From Bacteriovoracaceae bacterium UBA2394 (GTDB lineage Bacteria; Bdellovibrionota; UBA2394): a DNA stretch of 6,781 nt. The notes under the pieces were generated by a model. That model made no database searches, was not told where the DNA came from, and worked only from the letters and a program-made list of their open reading frames with translations. Shown here one piece after another: positions 1 through 6,564 of this stretch. The translations under genes were made by a program, and so were the position numbers. The DNA is taken from the NCBI GenBank assembly GCA_002343335.1, contig DDSI01000222.1, positions 1 to 6,781 on the forward strand, in the 5' to 3' direction. Numbering within the stretch: the stretch's first letter is position 1; each line of letters opens with the position of its first letter.

Positions 1-152
1 GTATAGGTCCCCGACTCTTCCGCCCGTCGGGCTGTAAAATCAGAATCGGATTCCTCTGCACGCCGAGGCTCAAAGCCTTTGGCCGAGACTCCAACAGAAA
101 TGACGATGAATAAAATCCCTAAAAGAAATGAAGCGACCCTACACTGACCCAT
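1..152 (-). CDS. Exported protein of unknown function, N-terminal part (runs off the window)
   Basis: The reading frame is open from an ATG at 152-150 to the window edge, giving 50 codons with no stop. The start is supported by purine-rich ribosome binding sequence on the minus strand, GAGGGG and then AAGGG about 4 nt before the ATG. Residues 1-24 look like a Sec signal peptide: Arg5, then a hydrophobic core from about residue 9 (FLLGILFIVISVGV), and a likely cleavage after Val-Ser-Ala (residues 22-24). The mature part begins acidic and basic, with the hexapeptide RRAEES twice at a 12-residue period (about residues 30-35 and 42-47). The two copies differ at synonymous positions, which favours real coding. 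It lies 69 nt downstream of ggt on the same strand, so co-transcription is possible. A weak promoter-like pair (TTGCAC, 17 nt, TCTAAA; 212-184) also sits in the gap. I do not recognise the family. The gene is probably real; its function is unknown. Confidence 0.7.
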   Translation of the reverse strand, partial: MGQCRVASFLLGILFIVISVGVSAKGFEPRRAEESDSDFTARRAEESGTY

Positions 153-167
153 GAAACCCTTCCCCTC

Positions 168-186
168 AAAAACCCACCTGAGGTTT
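168..186 (-). terminator. Weak terminator-like hairpin after ggt
   Basis: Read on the minus strand, AAACC and GGTTT form a 5-bp stem around a 7-nt loop, and the T run continues (five T in total). It lies about 35 nt past the ggt stop codon. The stem is short and only two of its five pairs are G-C, so it may attenuate ggt transcription rather than stop it. It may also have no role. Confidence 0.25.
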
Positions 187-221
187 AGATGTTCTAGGCC
201 ATTTTTGTGCAATTGAAAAGT

Positions 222-1970
222 CTATCGATGGGTGAGCATAGGAATTCCCCGACCTCTCGGATCCGTGGTCGAAAATAAATCATCGGAGCCGAGGAGACGT
301 CCCACGACCTCAACTTCGCCAAATCCGCCCTTTGAGCTCAATTTGTATCGATTTCCCAGGGGCTCAAAATCATCCTCACAGCCCGGTTCAATGAAGACCT
401 CATCAGGACTCCATTGGTGATGATAACGACAGGCCGCCACCGCCGCTTCTGGGGAGACGCCGTCTCTCAGAATTTGCGACACTACTTCATACACTTGTGT
501 GATGATGCGCGATCCTCCACGACTCCCCGCAACCAATCGCGTTTTTTGCGTGGGCCGATCGAGCACAATCGTCGGGGTCATGGAACTTAGGGGACGTTTG
601 CTCGGCTCCAATTGATTCGCCTTACTCCCCACAAGGCCATACAAGTTCGCCACACCAGGAGCGATTGAAAAATCATCCATTTCATTGTTCAGCACCACAC
701 CGGTACCCGGCAGCACAACGCCCGCCCCAAAAATTCCATTGATGGTCTGCGTGGTAGCTACAGCATTTCCGTCTGCATCTAAAAAGCTCATGTGCGTCGT
801 CTGTTTCTTGCCATCATATTCTTTGGACCATGGAAGAACTTGCTCCGCAGGAATTTTTTGATTGCTCTCAATTTCGCGCGCGCGCTTTGCCAGATATTCC
901 TTTTTCAAAAGGGCCTGAATTGGAACGGGATAAAAATCAGGATCCCCCAGATGCTTTGCTCGATCGGCGTAAGCGCGCTTGAACGCTTCAATATCGATCG
1001 CCACTTGTTGCAAGGAGCGGCCCGCGGAATCGCGATGTGCATACAGCTCCGTCTCGCCCCACTTTTTCGGATCGACCCGTTCCACCATTTCAAGCAATTG
1101 AAGGAGATGAATTCCGCCAGAGCTCGGCGGTGGAAATGAAAGAATTTCAAAATTTCGATAAGTTCCGCGCAAGGCTTTCCGACGCTTTACTTCATACGTC
1201 TTCAGATCCGAGGCTTGAATAAGTCCCTTCTGTTGCTTCATCCACTTTGTCAATTTTTGAGCAAATCCCAATTCGTAAAATTCATTTTTTCCATTTTTGG
1301 CGATCGCTCGAAGCGTGGCTCCGAGCTCAGGTTGCAATAGAATATCTCCCTCTTGAAGCGGTTGCCCCGCCGGATAAAAAATCTTTGTCATTTCAGGATC
1401 CGCAATCAGGCGTTCGCGATCTTCTCGAAGGGCTTTGGCCATATGCTCGGAAACCGTGGTCCCTAGTTCGGCGATCCGAATGGCGGGCTCTAACAATCTT
1501 CCCCAAGGTAATTTTCCGTGCGTCCGGTGAAAGCGCCAAAGTCCCGCGACGAGGCCAGGCACAGCCACAGCCTTCGCACCGGTTTGCGTGATGCGGGGAT
1601 CGGGACGACCTTCTTCGTTTATAAAGTACATCGCTTTGGTAAGCTTTGGAGCGACTTCACGAAAATCCCAAGCCTCGGATGTTTTCGATTTTGCATTCCA
1701 ATAGAGCAAAAATCCTCCACCCGCAATTCCGGTGGCTTGAGGACGCACAACCGAAATGGCAAAACTAGTCGCAACGACCACGTCCGCTAAGGTCCCACCC
1801 GCCTTCCAAATCTCATCAGCGACCGCGGAGGCCTGCGGCTCTGTCGTTGCAACTGCAAGCGTAATGGGCGAAGCCATCTTGGAATCCCGCACGAGCTGAG
1901 GCTCCTGCTTGGCAGAACAGCTGGTGAGAAGCAGAAAAACGGCGCATGAAAGCGAGAGGCGATATTTCAT
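222..1970 (-). CDS. ggt: Gamma-glutamyltransferase, predicted lipoprotein
   Basis: An N-terminal nucleophile hydrolase that cleaves the gamma-glutamyl bond of glutathione and related compounds and transfers the glutamyl group to water or an amino acceptor. It is 582 residues, close to the E. coli enzyme (580). The family signature is complete at residues 391-415: TTHMS, then GNAVATTQT, then the N-x-x-FG end. The nucleophile and autoprocessing site is Thr391, which predicts a large subunit ending at 390 and a small one of about 192 residues. Thr409, Asn411, Asp433 and Ser462-Ser463 match E. coli substrate-binding residues. Arg104 in WDFREVAP binds the alpha-carboxylate, and position 430 is Glu, as in the human enzyme, instead of E. 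coli Gln. A lid loop follows MDDF. Residues 1-18 form a lipoprotein signal (Lys2, Arg4, hydrophobic stretch, LTSC lipobox, Cys18). Ser at +2 permits outer-membrane sorting. An in-frame TGA two codons upstream fixes this as the earliest ATG. Confidence 0.96.
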   Translation of the reverse strand: MKYRLSLSCAVFLLLTSCSAKQEPQLVRDSKMASPITLAVATTEPQASAVADEIWKAGGTLADVVVATSFAISVVRPQATGIAGGGFLLYWNAKSKTSEAWDFREVAPKLTKAMYFINEEGRPDPRITQTGAKAVAVPGLVAGLWRFHRTHGKLPWGRLLEPAIRIAELGTTVSEHMAKALREDRERLIADPEMTKIFYPAGQPLQEGDILLQPELGATLRAIAKNGKNEFYELGFAQKLTKWMKQQKGLIQASDLKTYEVKRRKALRGTYRNFEILSFPPPSSGGIHLLQLLEMVERVDPKKWGETELYAHRDSAGRSLQQVAIDIEAFKRAYADRAKHLGDPDFYPVPIQALLKKEYLAKRAREIESNQKIPAEQVLPWSKEYDGKKQTTHMSFLDADGNAVATTQTINGIFGAGVVLPGTGVVLNNEMDDFSIAPGVANLYGLVGSKANQLEPSKRPLSSMTPTIVLDRPTQKTRLVAGSRGGSRIITQVYEVVSQILRDGVSPEAAVAACRYHHQWSPDEVFIEPGCEDDFEPLGNRYKLSSKGGFGEVEVVGRLLGSDDLFSTTDPRGRGIPMLTHR

Positions 1971-1976
1971 CCCTCA

Positions 1977-2005
1977 AGAATCAAAGTCGAAGGGAAAAGA
2001 GTCAA
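1977..2005 (-). promoter_or_regulatory. Candidate ggt promoter, possibly giving a leaderless mRNA
   Basis: On the minus strand TTGACT (2005-2000) is followed, after 17 nt, by GATTCT (1982-1977). The -35 matches 5 of 6 consensus bases and the -10 only 3 of 6. Normal geometry would place the transcript start at about 1970, the A of the ggt ATG. The only Shine-Dalgarno-like bases (GAGGG) abut the ATG, which is too close for normal use. Both fit a leaderless transcript, but the -10 is poor and this is inference. Confidence 0.25.
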
Positions 2006-2231
2006 TGCTTTGGACGATTACCAAGCGCGCCCTGTCGATTGAGGGAAAACTGAATGCGATCATTGCGAGTATGATCGTAAATTGAAATTAAAACTGCCGC
2101 GGGATTCCACTGAAGCTCTCCACAAACTTCAATGGGAAAGCGAGATTATCCCAGGACCGTTTAAGTACGCTCCACTCAAGGCGAAGCTCGAACCATGGAT
2201 ATACGTACAACAAGTTTCCGCCGGCCAGTAA
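2005..2231 (+). pseudogene. Small gene needing a -1 frameshift (frameshifted or decayed; unknown function)
   Basis: No single frame covers this gene, but two segments join cleanly. The first starts at ATG 2005, about 10 nt after GAAGGG, and runs 26 codons to TGA 2083. The second is open from 2043 to TAA 2229-2231, with TTG 2082 as its only possible start. A -1 shift at GGGAAAA (2043-2049) gives one protein of 75 residues: 15 from the first frame, then 60 from the second. The joined product has a CDHC pair near residues 18-21, a basic lysine/leucine stretch, and a hydrophilic C-terminal half with two Trp and a motif like IIPGPFKYAPL. I do not recognise it. A terminator begins 12 nt after the stop, as expected for a real transcription unit. 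Three readings fit: programmed -1 frameshifting, a one-base deletion in an A run (pseudogene or sequencing error), or chance. Only two cysteines are present, so a complete zinc ribbon is not shown. Confidence 0.4.
2043..2079 (+). promoter_or_regulatory. Candidate -1 frameshift site: slippery heptamer plus hairpin
   Basis: GGGAAAA (2043-2049) lies in the X-XXY-YYZ phase relative to the ATG at 2005: the codons are GAG, GGA, AAA. After a 5-nt spacer, arms TGCGATCAT (2055-2063) and ATGATCGTA (2071-2079) pair over 9 bp with one G-T wobble around a 7-nt loop. A shift here leads into the only long open frame downstream. The same inverted repeat could instead be an operator for ggt or for the small gene. 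Confidence 0.3.
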
Positions 2232-2243
2232 TCAGTCCCTCAA

Positions 2244-2281
2244 TGGCTCGGGCTAGGCGGTTAACGCTCCGAGCCAATTTT
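2244..2281 (+). terminator. Intrinsic terminator after the small gene, upstream of sucA
   Basis: TGGCTCGG (2244-2251) pairs perfectly with CCGAGCCA (2269-2276). Part of the loop can extend the stem (AG and CG with CG and CT, leaving left-side bulges). TTTT follows at 2278-2281. Only the plus direction has a T tract. The position, just after TAA 2229-2231 and before the candidate sucA promoter, suits a terminator that separates the small gene from the suc operon. Confidence 0.6.
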
Positions 2282-2333
2282 CTCCATCGAAAGCCTCTTC
2301 TTCCTGCCTCTTAAAAGCTCTCCAATGTAGGCA

Positions 2334-2362
2334 TTTACAGCCGCACGTATGAAGTTTTAAAT
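2334..2362 (+). promoter_or_regulatory. Candidate sucAB promoter
   Basis: TTTACA (2334-2339; 5 of 6 to the sigma-70 -35) is followed after 17 nt by TTAAAT (2357-2362; 4 of 6 to the -10). The predicted start is near 2369, leaving a leader of about 65 nt. A nearby TATAAC (2369-2374) matches the -10 better but has no good -35. The location between the terminator and sucA fits, but sigma factor preferences in this organism are unknown. Confidence 0.35.
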
Positions 2363-2379
2363 GACATTTATAACGCACG

Positions 2380-2398
2380 ATGTCGGTGGTGCCGACAT
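2380..2398 (+). promoter_or_regulatory. Palindrome in the sucA leader: operator or mRNA hairpin
   Basis: ATGTCGG and CCGACAT form perfect 7-bp arms around a 5-nt spacer. The palindrome begins just after the possible -10 sequences and ends 36 nt before the sucA ATG. A short second stem (GGGC and GCCC, 2400-2413) follows it. There is no T tract, so it is not an intrinsic terminator. It could be a repressor site overlapping the start of transcription, or a structure in the 5' leader. No known regulator motif was recognised. Confidence 0.4.
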
Positions 2399-2434
2399 GG
2401 GGCCCTGAAGCCCGCAGACGTTTAGAATGAGACC

Positions 2435-5221
2435 ATGAGCTGCCCTCTCCAGACCGAAGACGAAATTCCTCCCCATAAAGACCTTTTAAGTTTTCTCCAA
2501 CATGTCTCGCCCGATTACTTGGAAGCGCTGTTGGAACAATACGATGCCGATCCCTCTTCACTCTCTGAGGACTGGCAGTTTTTCTTTGAAGTGTATCGTT
2601 TAGGCCAAGATGCCAGACCCATGGCGGATTATACGGTCTCTACTTCCGCCGAATCCGAAGTCGTCGATGAATTGAGAGTTCTCAACATGATCAACGCCTA
2701 CCGAATGAGAGGCCATTTGGTCGCACGGGTGGATCCGCTCGGACTTCGAAAACCTCCCTTTGATCCTCATTTGGATCTCGCCTATTTCAAACTCGACAAT
2801 GTGAATCCCTCTCGAGTGTTTCAAGCTTCGAAGGAGTTGGGGTTGCAGCCCACGACTCTTTCCGAAATCGTTCGACATCTTCAGGAAACTTATTGCCGCC
2901 ATGTTGGAACCGAATTCCATTACATCCGAGATGAAAAAGTATTCAATTGGGTGAAGAATCGTCTCGATCAAAATCAAAATCGGCCGAACTTTTCCGCCGA
3001 TCAAAAGATCAGAATTCTAAAGCATCTCTATCGCACCTCCATTTTCGAAAGCTTTTTGCAGAATAATTATACCGGGCAAAAAAGATTTTCTGTGGAAGGG
3101 GCGGAATCCATCATTCCCGCGTTGAAGCAAGCCATTATGATTTGTGCTGAAAATGGCGCGGCGGAGGTGACGATTGGCATGGCTCATCGCGGTCGTCTCA
3201 ATGTGCTCGCCAATATTCTCAAAAAGCCCTACCAAGAAATTTTTAAAGAGTTTGAGGGGGCTGAATTACCCGACATCCTCGAAGCCATGGGCGATGTGAA
3301 ATATCACCAGGGATTTTCGACGGAAATCGAGACGGCCTCCAAACAACAAGTCCATGTCACGCTGGCTCCCAATCCTTCTCATTTGGAATTCGTCAATCCG
3401 GTAGTCGAAGGCATGGTCCGAGCGAAACAAGAGACCAAATATAAAGGAGATCTCTCGAAGGTCGTTCCCATTCTCATCCACGGCGATGCCGCCGTCATTG
3501 GGCAGGGAATTGTGCCTGAAACGCTCAATCTCTCTCAGCTGGAAGGTTATAAAACAGGCGGAACGATTCACATCGTCATCAACAATCAAATTGGATTTAC
3601 GACTCTGCCTGAAGACTCCCGATCGGCCCTCTATTGCACGGATCACGGCAAAGCTTTTCAGTGTCCCATTTTCCACGTCAATGGCGATGAAGTGGAAGAC
3701 GTCGTCCATGCGGTATCGATGGCTGCCGAATATCGCATGAAGTTTAACCGCGATGTTTTTGTCGATATTTGGTGCTACCGGAAATATGGACACAATGAAG
3801 GCGACGAGCCACGCTTCACCCAACCTCTCATGTATCAAATTATTGGACGACATCCCTCGCCTCTCGACATCTACTTGGAGCGACTTGCGAAGGAAGCTCA
3901 AATCGATCGCGAGGTGGTGGATCAATTTTGGAAGGGATTCGAAAAGGAATTAGCCGATAAACGGGCCGAGATTCAAACTTCGCCCAAGAAGCTAAAGGCC
4001 GATACATTGCGAGGACTTTGGGAAGGGCTCACGCATGGTACGGAAAAAGGAATTTTGGATGCGACCGACACGCGCGTAAAGAGCGAACATCTCGACCGAG
4101 TGCTTGAAGTCATTCACAAGGTTCCAGAAAACTTTAAGCCCCTTCCTAAATTTATTCGCATGCTCGAGCAGCGGTATCAAAAGATTAAAGAAGAAGATCA
4201 ATTCGATTGGGCAACGGGCGAACAGATTGCGTTTGGCTCACTCGCTCTTGAAGGCCATGGCATTCGATTGAGCGGACAGGATTCTATTCGTGGGACATTT
4301 TCACAACGGCACGCCGCGATGACTGACAACACGAATTCAGAACGCTACTTCCCTCTCCGTCATCTTTCCGAGACGCAGGGAAAGTTTCAGGTCTACGATT
4401 CACCCCTTTCTGAAGCGGGTGTGCTTGGATTTGATTACGGCTACTCTTGTGCGAATCCTAAAGTTCTCACGCTTTGGGAGGCTCAGTTTGGCGACTTCGT
4501 CAATGGGGCTCAGGTCATCATCGACCAATTCATCGCGTCCGCCGAGAGCAAATGGTATCGCATGAGCGGTCTCGTTCTTCTTCTTCCGCATGGCTATGAA
4601 GGGCAAGGTCCCGAGCATTCGTCGTCGCGCTTTGAAAGATTTTTACAACTCTGCGCGCAAAGCAACATGCAGGTCGTCTACCCTAGTACGCCCGCGCAAT
4701 ATGCGCACGCCCTTCGACGTCAGCTTCATCGAGATTTCAGAAAACCCCTCATTGTGATTACCCCAAAGAGCATGTTGCGAATGCCAGAAGTGGTTTCATC
4801 GCGAAGTGATTTCGAAAAGGGTCGATTTTACAATCTCATCGTGGAAACACCGCCTGCAGAAAAGCCGGAGCGCGTCATTCTCTGCACCGGGAAAATATAT
4901 TGGGAGCTTCGTAAAAGGGCTCAAGAGGCTGGTCTTCTCGAAAAATTCGTATTCATACGCGTGGAACAGCTCTATCCTCTAGATAAGACGGAGCTTCAAG
5001 CACTTTGGAAAAAGTGGAGCCACGTCAATTGGATTTGGGTTCAGGAAGAACCTAAAAATATGGGCGCTTGGACACATATGAAGATGACTACCTTGGATCT
5101 GGGAATCGATTTGAAATACGCAGGTCGACCTAGCGCTGCCTCCCCGGCCACGGGATCTGCGGGACGGCACGCGAAAGAGCAAGAAGCCATCATCGTCGAC
5201 GCACTCGGCTTGAAAATATAA
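2435..5221 (+). CDS. sucA: 2-oxoglutarate dehydrogenase E1 component
   Basis: Thiamine diphosphate-dependent E1o of the cytoplasmic 2-oxoglutarate dehydrogenase complex (TCA cycle). It decarboxylates 2-oxoglutarate and reductively succinylates the lipoyl group of SucB. It is 928 residues, against 933 in E. coli. Residues about 20-54 are the N-terminal E2-binding segment (DYLEALLEQY, DPSS, DWQFFF). MAHRGRLNVL follows with His251, and GDVKYH with His291, which align with E. coli His260 and His298. The cofactor motif has Asp351 in HGDAA and Asn384 in NNQIGF, the usual 33-residue spacing for Mg ligands. The transketolase-like pyrimidine domain starts near 591 (SGQDSIRGTF, EAQFGDF, HGYEGQGPEHSS), and the C-terminal domain ends at AGRPSAASPA. 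An in-frame TAG four codons upstream excludes a longer N-terminus. No strong Shine-Dalgarno sequence precedes the ATG. It is first in a two-gene unit with sucB. No truncation or missing catalytic residue was seen. Confidence 0.98.
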   Translation: MSCPLQTEDEIPPHKDLLSFLQHVSPDYLEALLEQYDADPSSLSEDWQFFFEVYRLGQDARPMADYTVSTSAESEVVDELRVLNMINAYRMRGHLVARVDPLGLRKPPFDPHLDLAYFKLDNVNPSRVFQASKELGLQPTTLSEIVRHLQETYCRHVGTEFHYIRDEKVFNWVKNRLDQNQNRPNFSADQKIRILKHLYRTSIFESFLQNNYTGQKRFSVEGAESIIPALKQAIMICAENGAAEVTIGMAHRGRLNVLANILKKPYQEIFKEFEGAELPDILEAMGDVKYHQGFSTEIETASKQQVHVTLAPNPSHLEFVNPVVEGMVRAKQETKYKGDLSKVVPILIHGDAAVIGQGIVPETLNLSQLEGYKTGGTIHIVINNQIGFTTLPEDSRSALYCTDHGKAFQCPIFHVNGDEVEDVVHAVSMAAEYRMKFNRDVFVDIWCYRKYGHNEGDEPRFTQPLMYQIIGRHPSPLDIYLERLAKEAQIDREVVDQFWKGFEKELADKRAEIQTSPKKLKADTLRGLWEGLTHGTEKGILDATDTRVKSEHLDRVLEVIHKVPENFKPLPKFIRMLEQRYQKIKEEDQFDWATGEQIAFGSLALEGHGIRLSGQDSIRGTFSQRHAAMTDNTNSERYFPLRHLSETQGKFQVYDSPLSEAGVLGFDYGYSCANPKVLTLWEAQFGDFVNGAQVIIDQFIASAESKWYRMSGLVLLLPHGYEGQGPEHSSSRFERFLQLCAQSNMQVVYPSTPAQYAHALRRQLHRDFRKPLIVITPKSMLRMPEVVSSRSDFEKGRFYNLIVETPPAEKPERVILCTGKIYWELRKRAQEAGLLEKFVFIRVEQLYPLDKTELQALWKKWSHVNWIWVQEEPKNMGAWTHMKMTTLDLGIDLKYAGRPSAASPATGSAGRHAKEQEAIIVDALGLKI

Positions 5222-5267
5222 GTCGGCGGCCCCATAAAATTGATGAGACCAGTTAAGGACGACGCAC

Positions 5268-6485
5268 ATGGGCGATAAAATTAATGTCACAATTCCAACC
5301 ATCGGAGAATCCATCTCGGAAGGAACCATCGGCCGATGGTTTTTCAGCGAAGGCGATATCGTCAAAAAGGATCAGCCACTCCTTGAAGTAGACTCCGATA
5401 AAGCCACACTTGAAGTTCCCGCACCCGCTTCCGGGCGACTCACCATTTCGGTTCCCGCAGGAACCACAACGGCCGTAGGAAGTTTGGTGGGAATGATTGA
5501 AGTCGTGAATGGCGGAACTGCTGTTGCAGGAGCGCCCGCTCCCTCATCTTCTCCCGCTGTGAGCGCGCAGCCTTCAAAGTCCGTGGAAACGGCAACTGGA
5601 GCGACGACACCTTCTTCACCGAGCGCGCCTGCCACCGCTTCCAAACCCGTCTCTTCCATTGGCGCAGAACAATTGAAGGGTCTTGGCCCCAGCAAGCGAA
5701 GAGCCGTTCGGTCTGGCACCATGCCGGCGCCGGGCACTCAACAAGCACCAGCGCCATGGTCGAATGCAGACGGCGAAGTCGTTCGAAAACCGATGAGCAC
5801 GCTCCGAAAGAAAATCGCGCAGCGCCTTTTGGACTCGCAACAAAGCACCGCGACCCTTACAACCTTTAACGAAGTCGACATGACGAACGTCATGGGCACT
5901 CGCGCACAGCTGAAAGATGAATTTCAAAAGCGATTTGATGTGAAGTTGGGATTCATGTCCTATTTCGCGCGCGCGATCATCGCTGCCATGAAGGATTACC
6001 CCGATGTAAATGCACGCATTGAAGGCGATGATGTCGTTTATCCGCAGAATGTAAATCTTGGAATTGCAGTGAGTACGGATCGAGGGCTGGTGGTTCCGGT
6101 TTTGAAAAATGCGCAATCGCTTTCTTATTCGGAAATCGAAAAGCGCATCGCTGATCTGGCAGATCGAGCTCGCAGCGCCAAACTCTCCATTCCCGAAATG
6201 CAGGGAGGGACATTCACGCTCACCAATGGTGGGATTTTTGGTTCCCTTCTTTCCACGCCGATTCTGAATCCTCCGCAAAGTGGAATTCTCGGCATGCATA
6301 AAATTGAGATGCGCCCCAGGGCGATCGAAAACAATGGCAAGTGGACGGTGGAAGTTCGTCCCATGATGTATTTAGCCCTTAGTTATGATCACCGGCTCAT
6401 CGACGGAGTCACCTCCGTCGGATTCCTCGTTAAGGTGAAGGAATATCTCGAGAAAGTTACTCGAGACGAAGTGCTTGCAGGGTAA
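5268..6485 (+). CDS. sucB: Dihydrolipoyllysine succinyltransferase (E2 of 2-oxoglutarate dehydrogenase)
   Basis: Core enzyme of the 2-oxoglutarate dehydrogenase complex, moving the succinyl group from lipoyl-lysine to CoA. It is 405 residues, the same as E. coli SucB. Residues 1-80 form one lipoyl domain; the lipoylated residue is Lys45 in [10 protein letters not shown]. Residues about 81-170 are a Pro/Ala/Ser/Thr-rich linker. The catalytic domain starts near 172 ([15 protein letters not shown]) and is of succinyl type: [34 protein letters not shown]. The catalytic pair is His375 and Asp379 in SYDHRLIDG. Unusually, no peripheral subunit-binding domain is evident. The usual GTG-x-GGR-x-x-x-x-DV pattern is absent, and only [12 protein letters not shown] (139-150) resembles its first helix. 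AAGGA lies 8 nt before the ATG, and the gene follows sucA by 46 nt without a terminator, so the two are very likely co-transcribed. Confidence 0.97.
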   Translation: MGDKINVTIPTIGESISEGTIGRWFFSEGDIVKKDQPLLEVDSDKATLEVPAPASGRLTISVPAGTTTAVGSLVGMIEVVNGGTAVAGAPAPSSSPAVSAQPSKSVETATGATTPSSPSAPATASKPVSSIGAEQLKGLGPSKRRAVRSGTMPAPGTQQAPAPWSNADGEVVRKPMSTLRKKIAQRLLDSQQSTATLTTFNEVDMTNVMGTRAQLKDEFQKRFDVKLGFMSYFARAIIAAMKDYPDVNARIEGDDVVYPQNVNLGIAVSTDRGLVVPVLKNAQSLSYSEIEKRIADLADRARSAKLSIPEMQGGTFTLTNGGIFGSLLSTPILNPPQSGILGMHKIEMRPRAIENNGKWTVEVRPMMYLALSYDHRLIDGVTSVGFLVKVKEYLEKVTRDEVLAG

Positions 6486-6545
6486 AGAGCGGGCAAAAGA
6501 AGTTCGAAGGTCGATTCCGTTTTGAAATCCACCGAATTTGAGATA

Positions 6546-6564
6546 AATACCCCCCGTGGGTTTT
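6546..6564 (+). terminator. Weak terminator-like hairpin after sucB
   Basis: ACCC (6549-6552) pairs with GGGT (6558-6561) around a 5-nt loop, followed by TTT. Two outer A-T pairs are possible across a T-T mismatch. A second imperfect hairpin with no clear T tract lies at 6503-6536 (arms TTC/GGT/GATT with AATC/ACC/GAA). Either might mark the end of sucAB; both are weak. This hairpin also contains the GTG proposed as the next gene's start, so the two calls compete. Confidence 0.25.

Noticed and set aside
22..32. Near-perfect palindrome GCCCG-T-CGGGC.
   Set aside because: It lies within codons for Ala-Arg-Arg-Ala of the first gene's repeat, which explain it, and it has no T tract.
2010..2231. 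A selenoprotein reading: TGA at 2040-2042 lies in the same frame as the long second segment of the small gene, with a hairpin 12 nt downstream at a distance possible for a bacterial SECIS.
   Set aside because: There is no UxxC or CxxU redox motif, the only in-frame start nearby is a TTG ten codons earlier, and the loop does not resemble a known SECIS. The slippery-site reading explains the same hairpin with a proper ATG.
2253..2561. A 102-codon minus-strand frame spanning the sucA leader and start.
   Set aside because: It overlaps the sucA promoter region and 127 nt of SucA coding sequence and shows no family features; it also runs through the terminator stem.
3266..3925. A 219-codon open frame on the minus strand inside sucA.
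   Set aside because: It is fully antisense to conserved SucA codons and has no recognisable motif; it is a shadow of the real gene.
2427..5251. The 9-mer ATGAGACCA occurs shortly before both sucA (2427) and sucB (5243).
   Set aside because: Two copies of a 9-mer at different distances from the starts, with no symmetry or known function, are too weak to call a regulatory repeat.
5616..6299. A 227-codon open frame on the minus strand inside sucB.
   Set aside because: It is antisense to the linker and catalytic domain of SucB, and its composition is explained by the sense codons.
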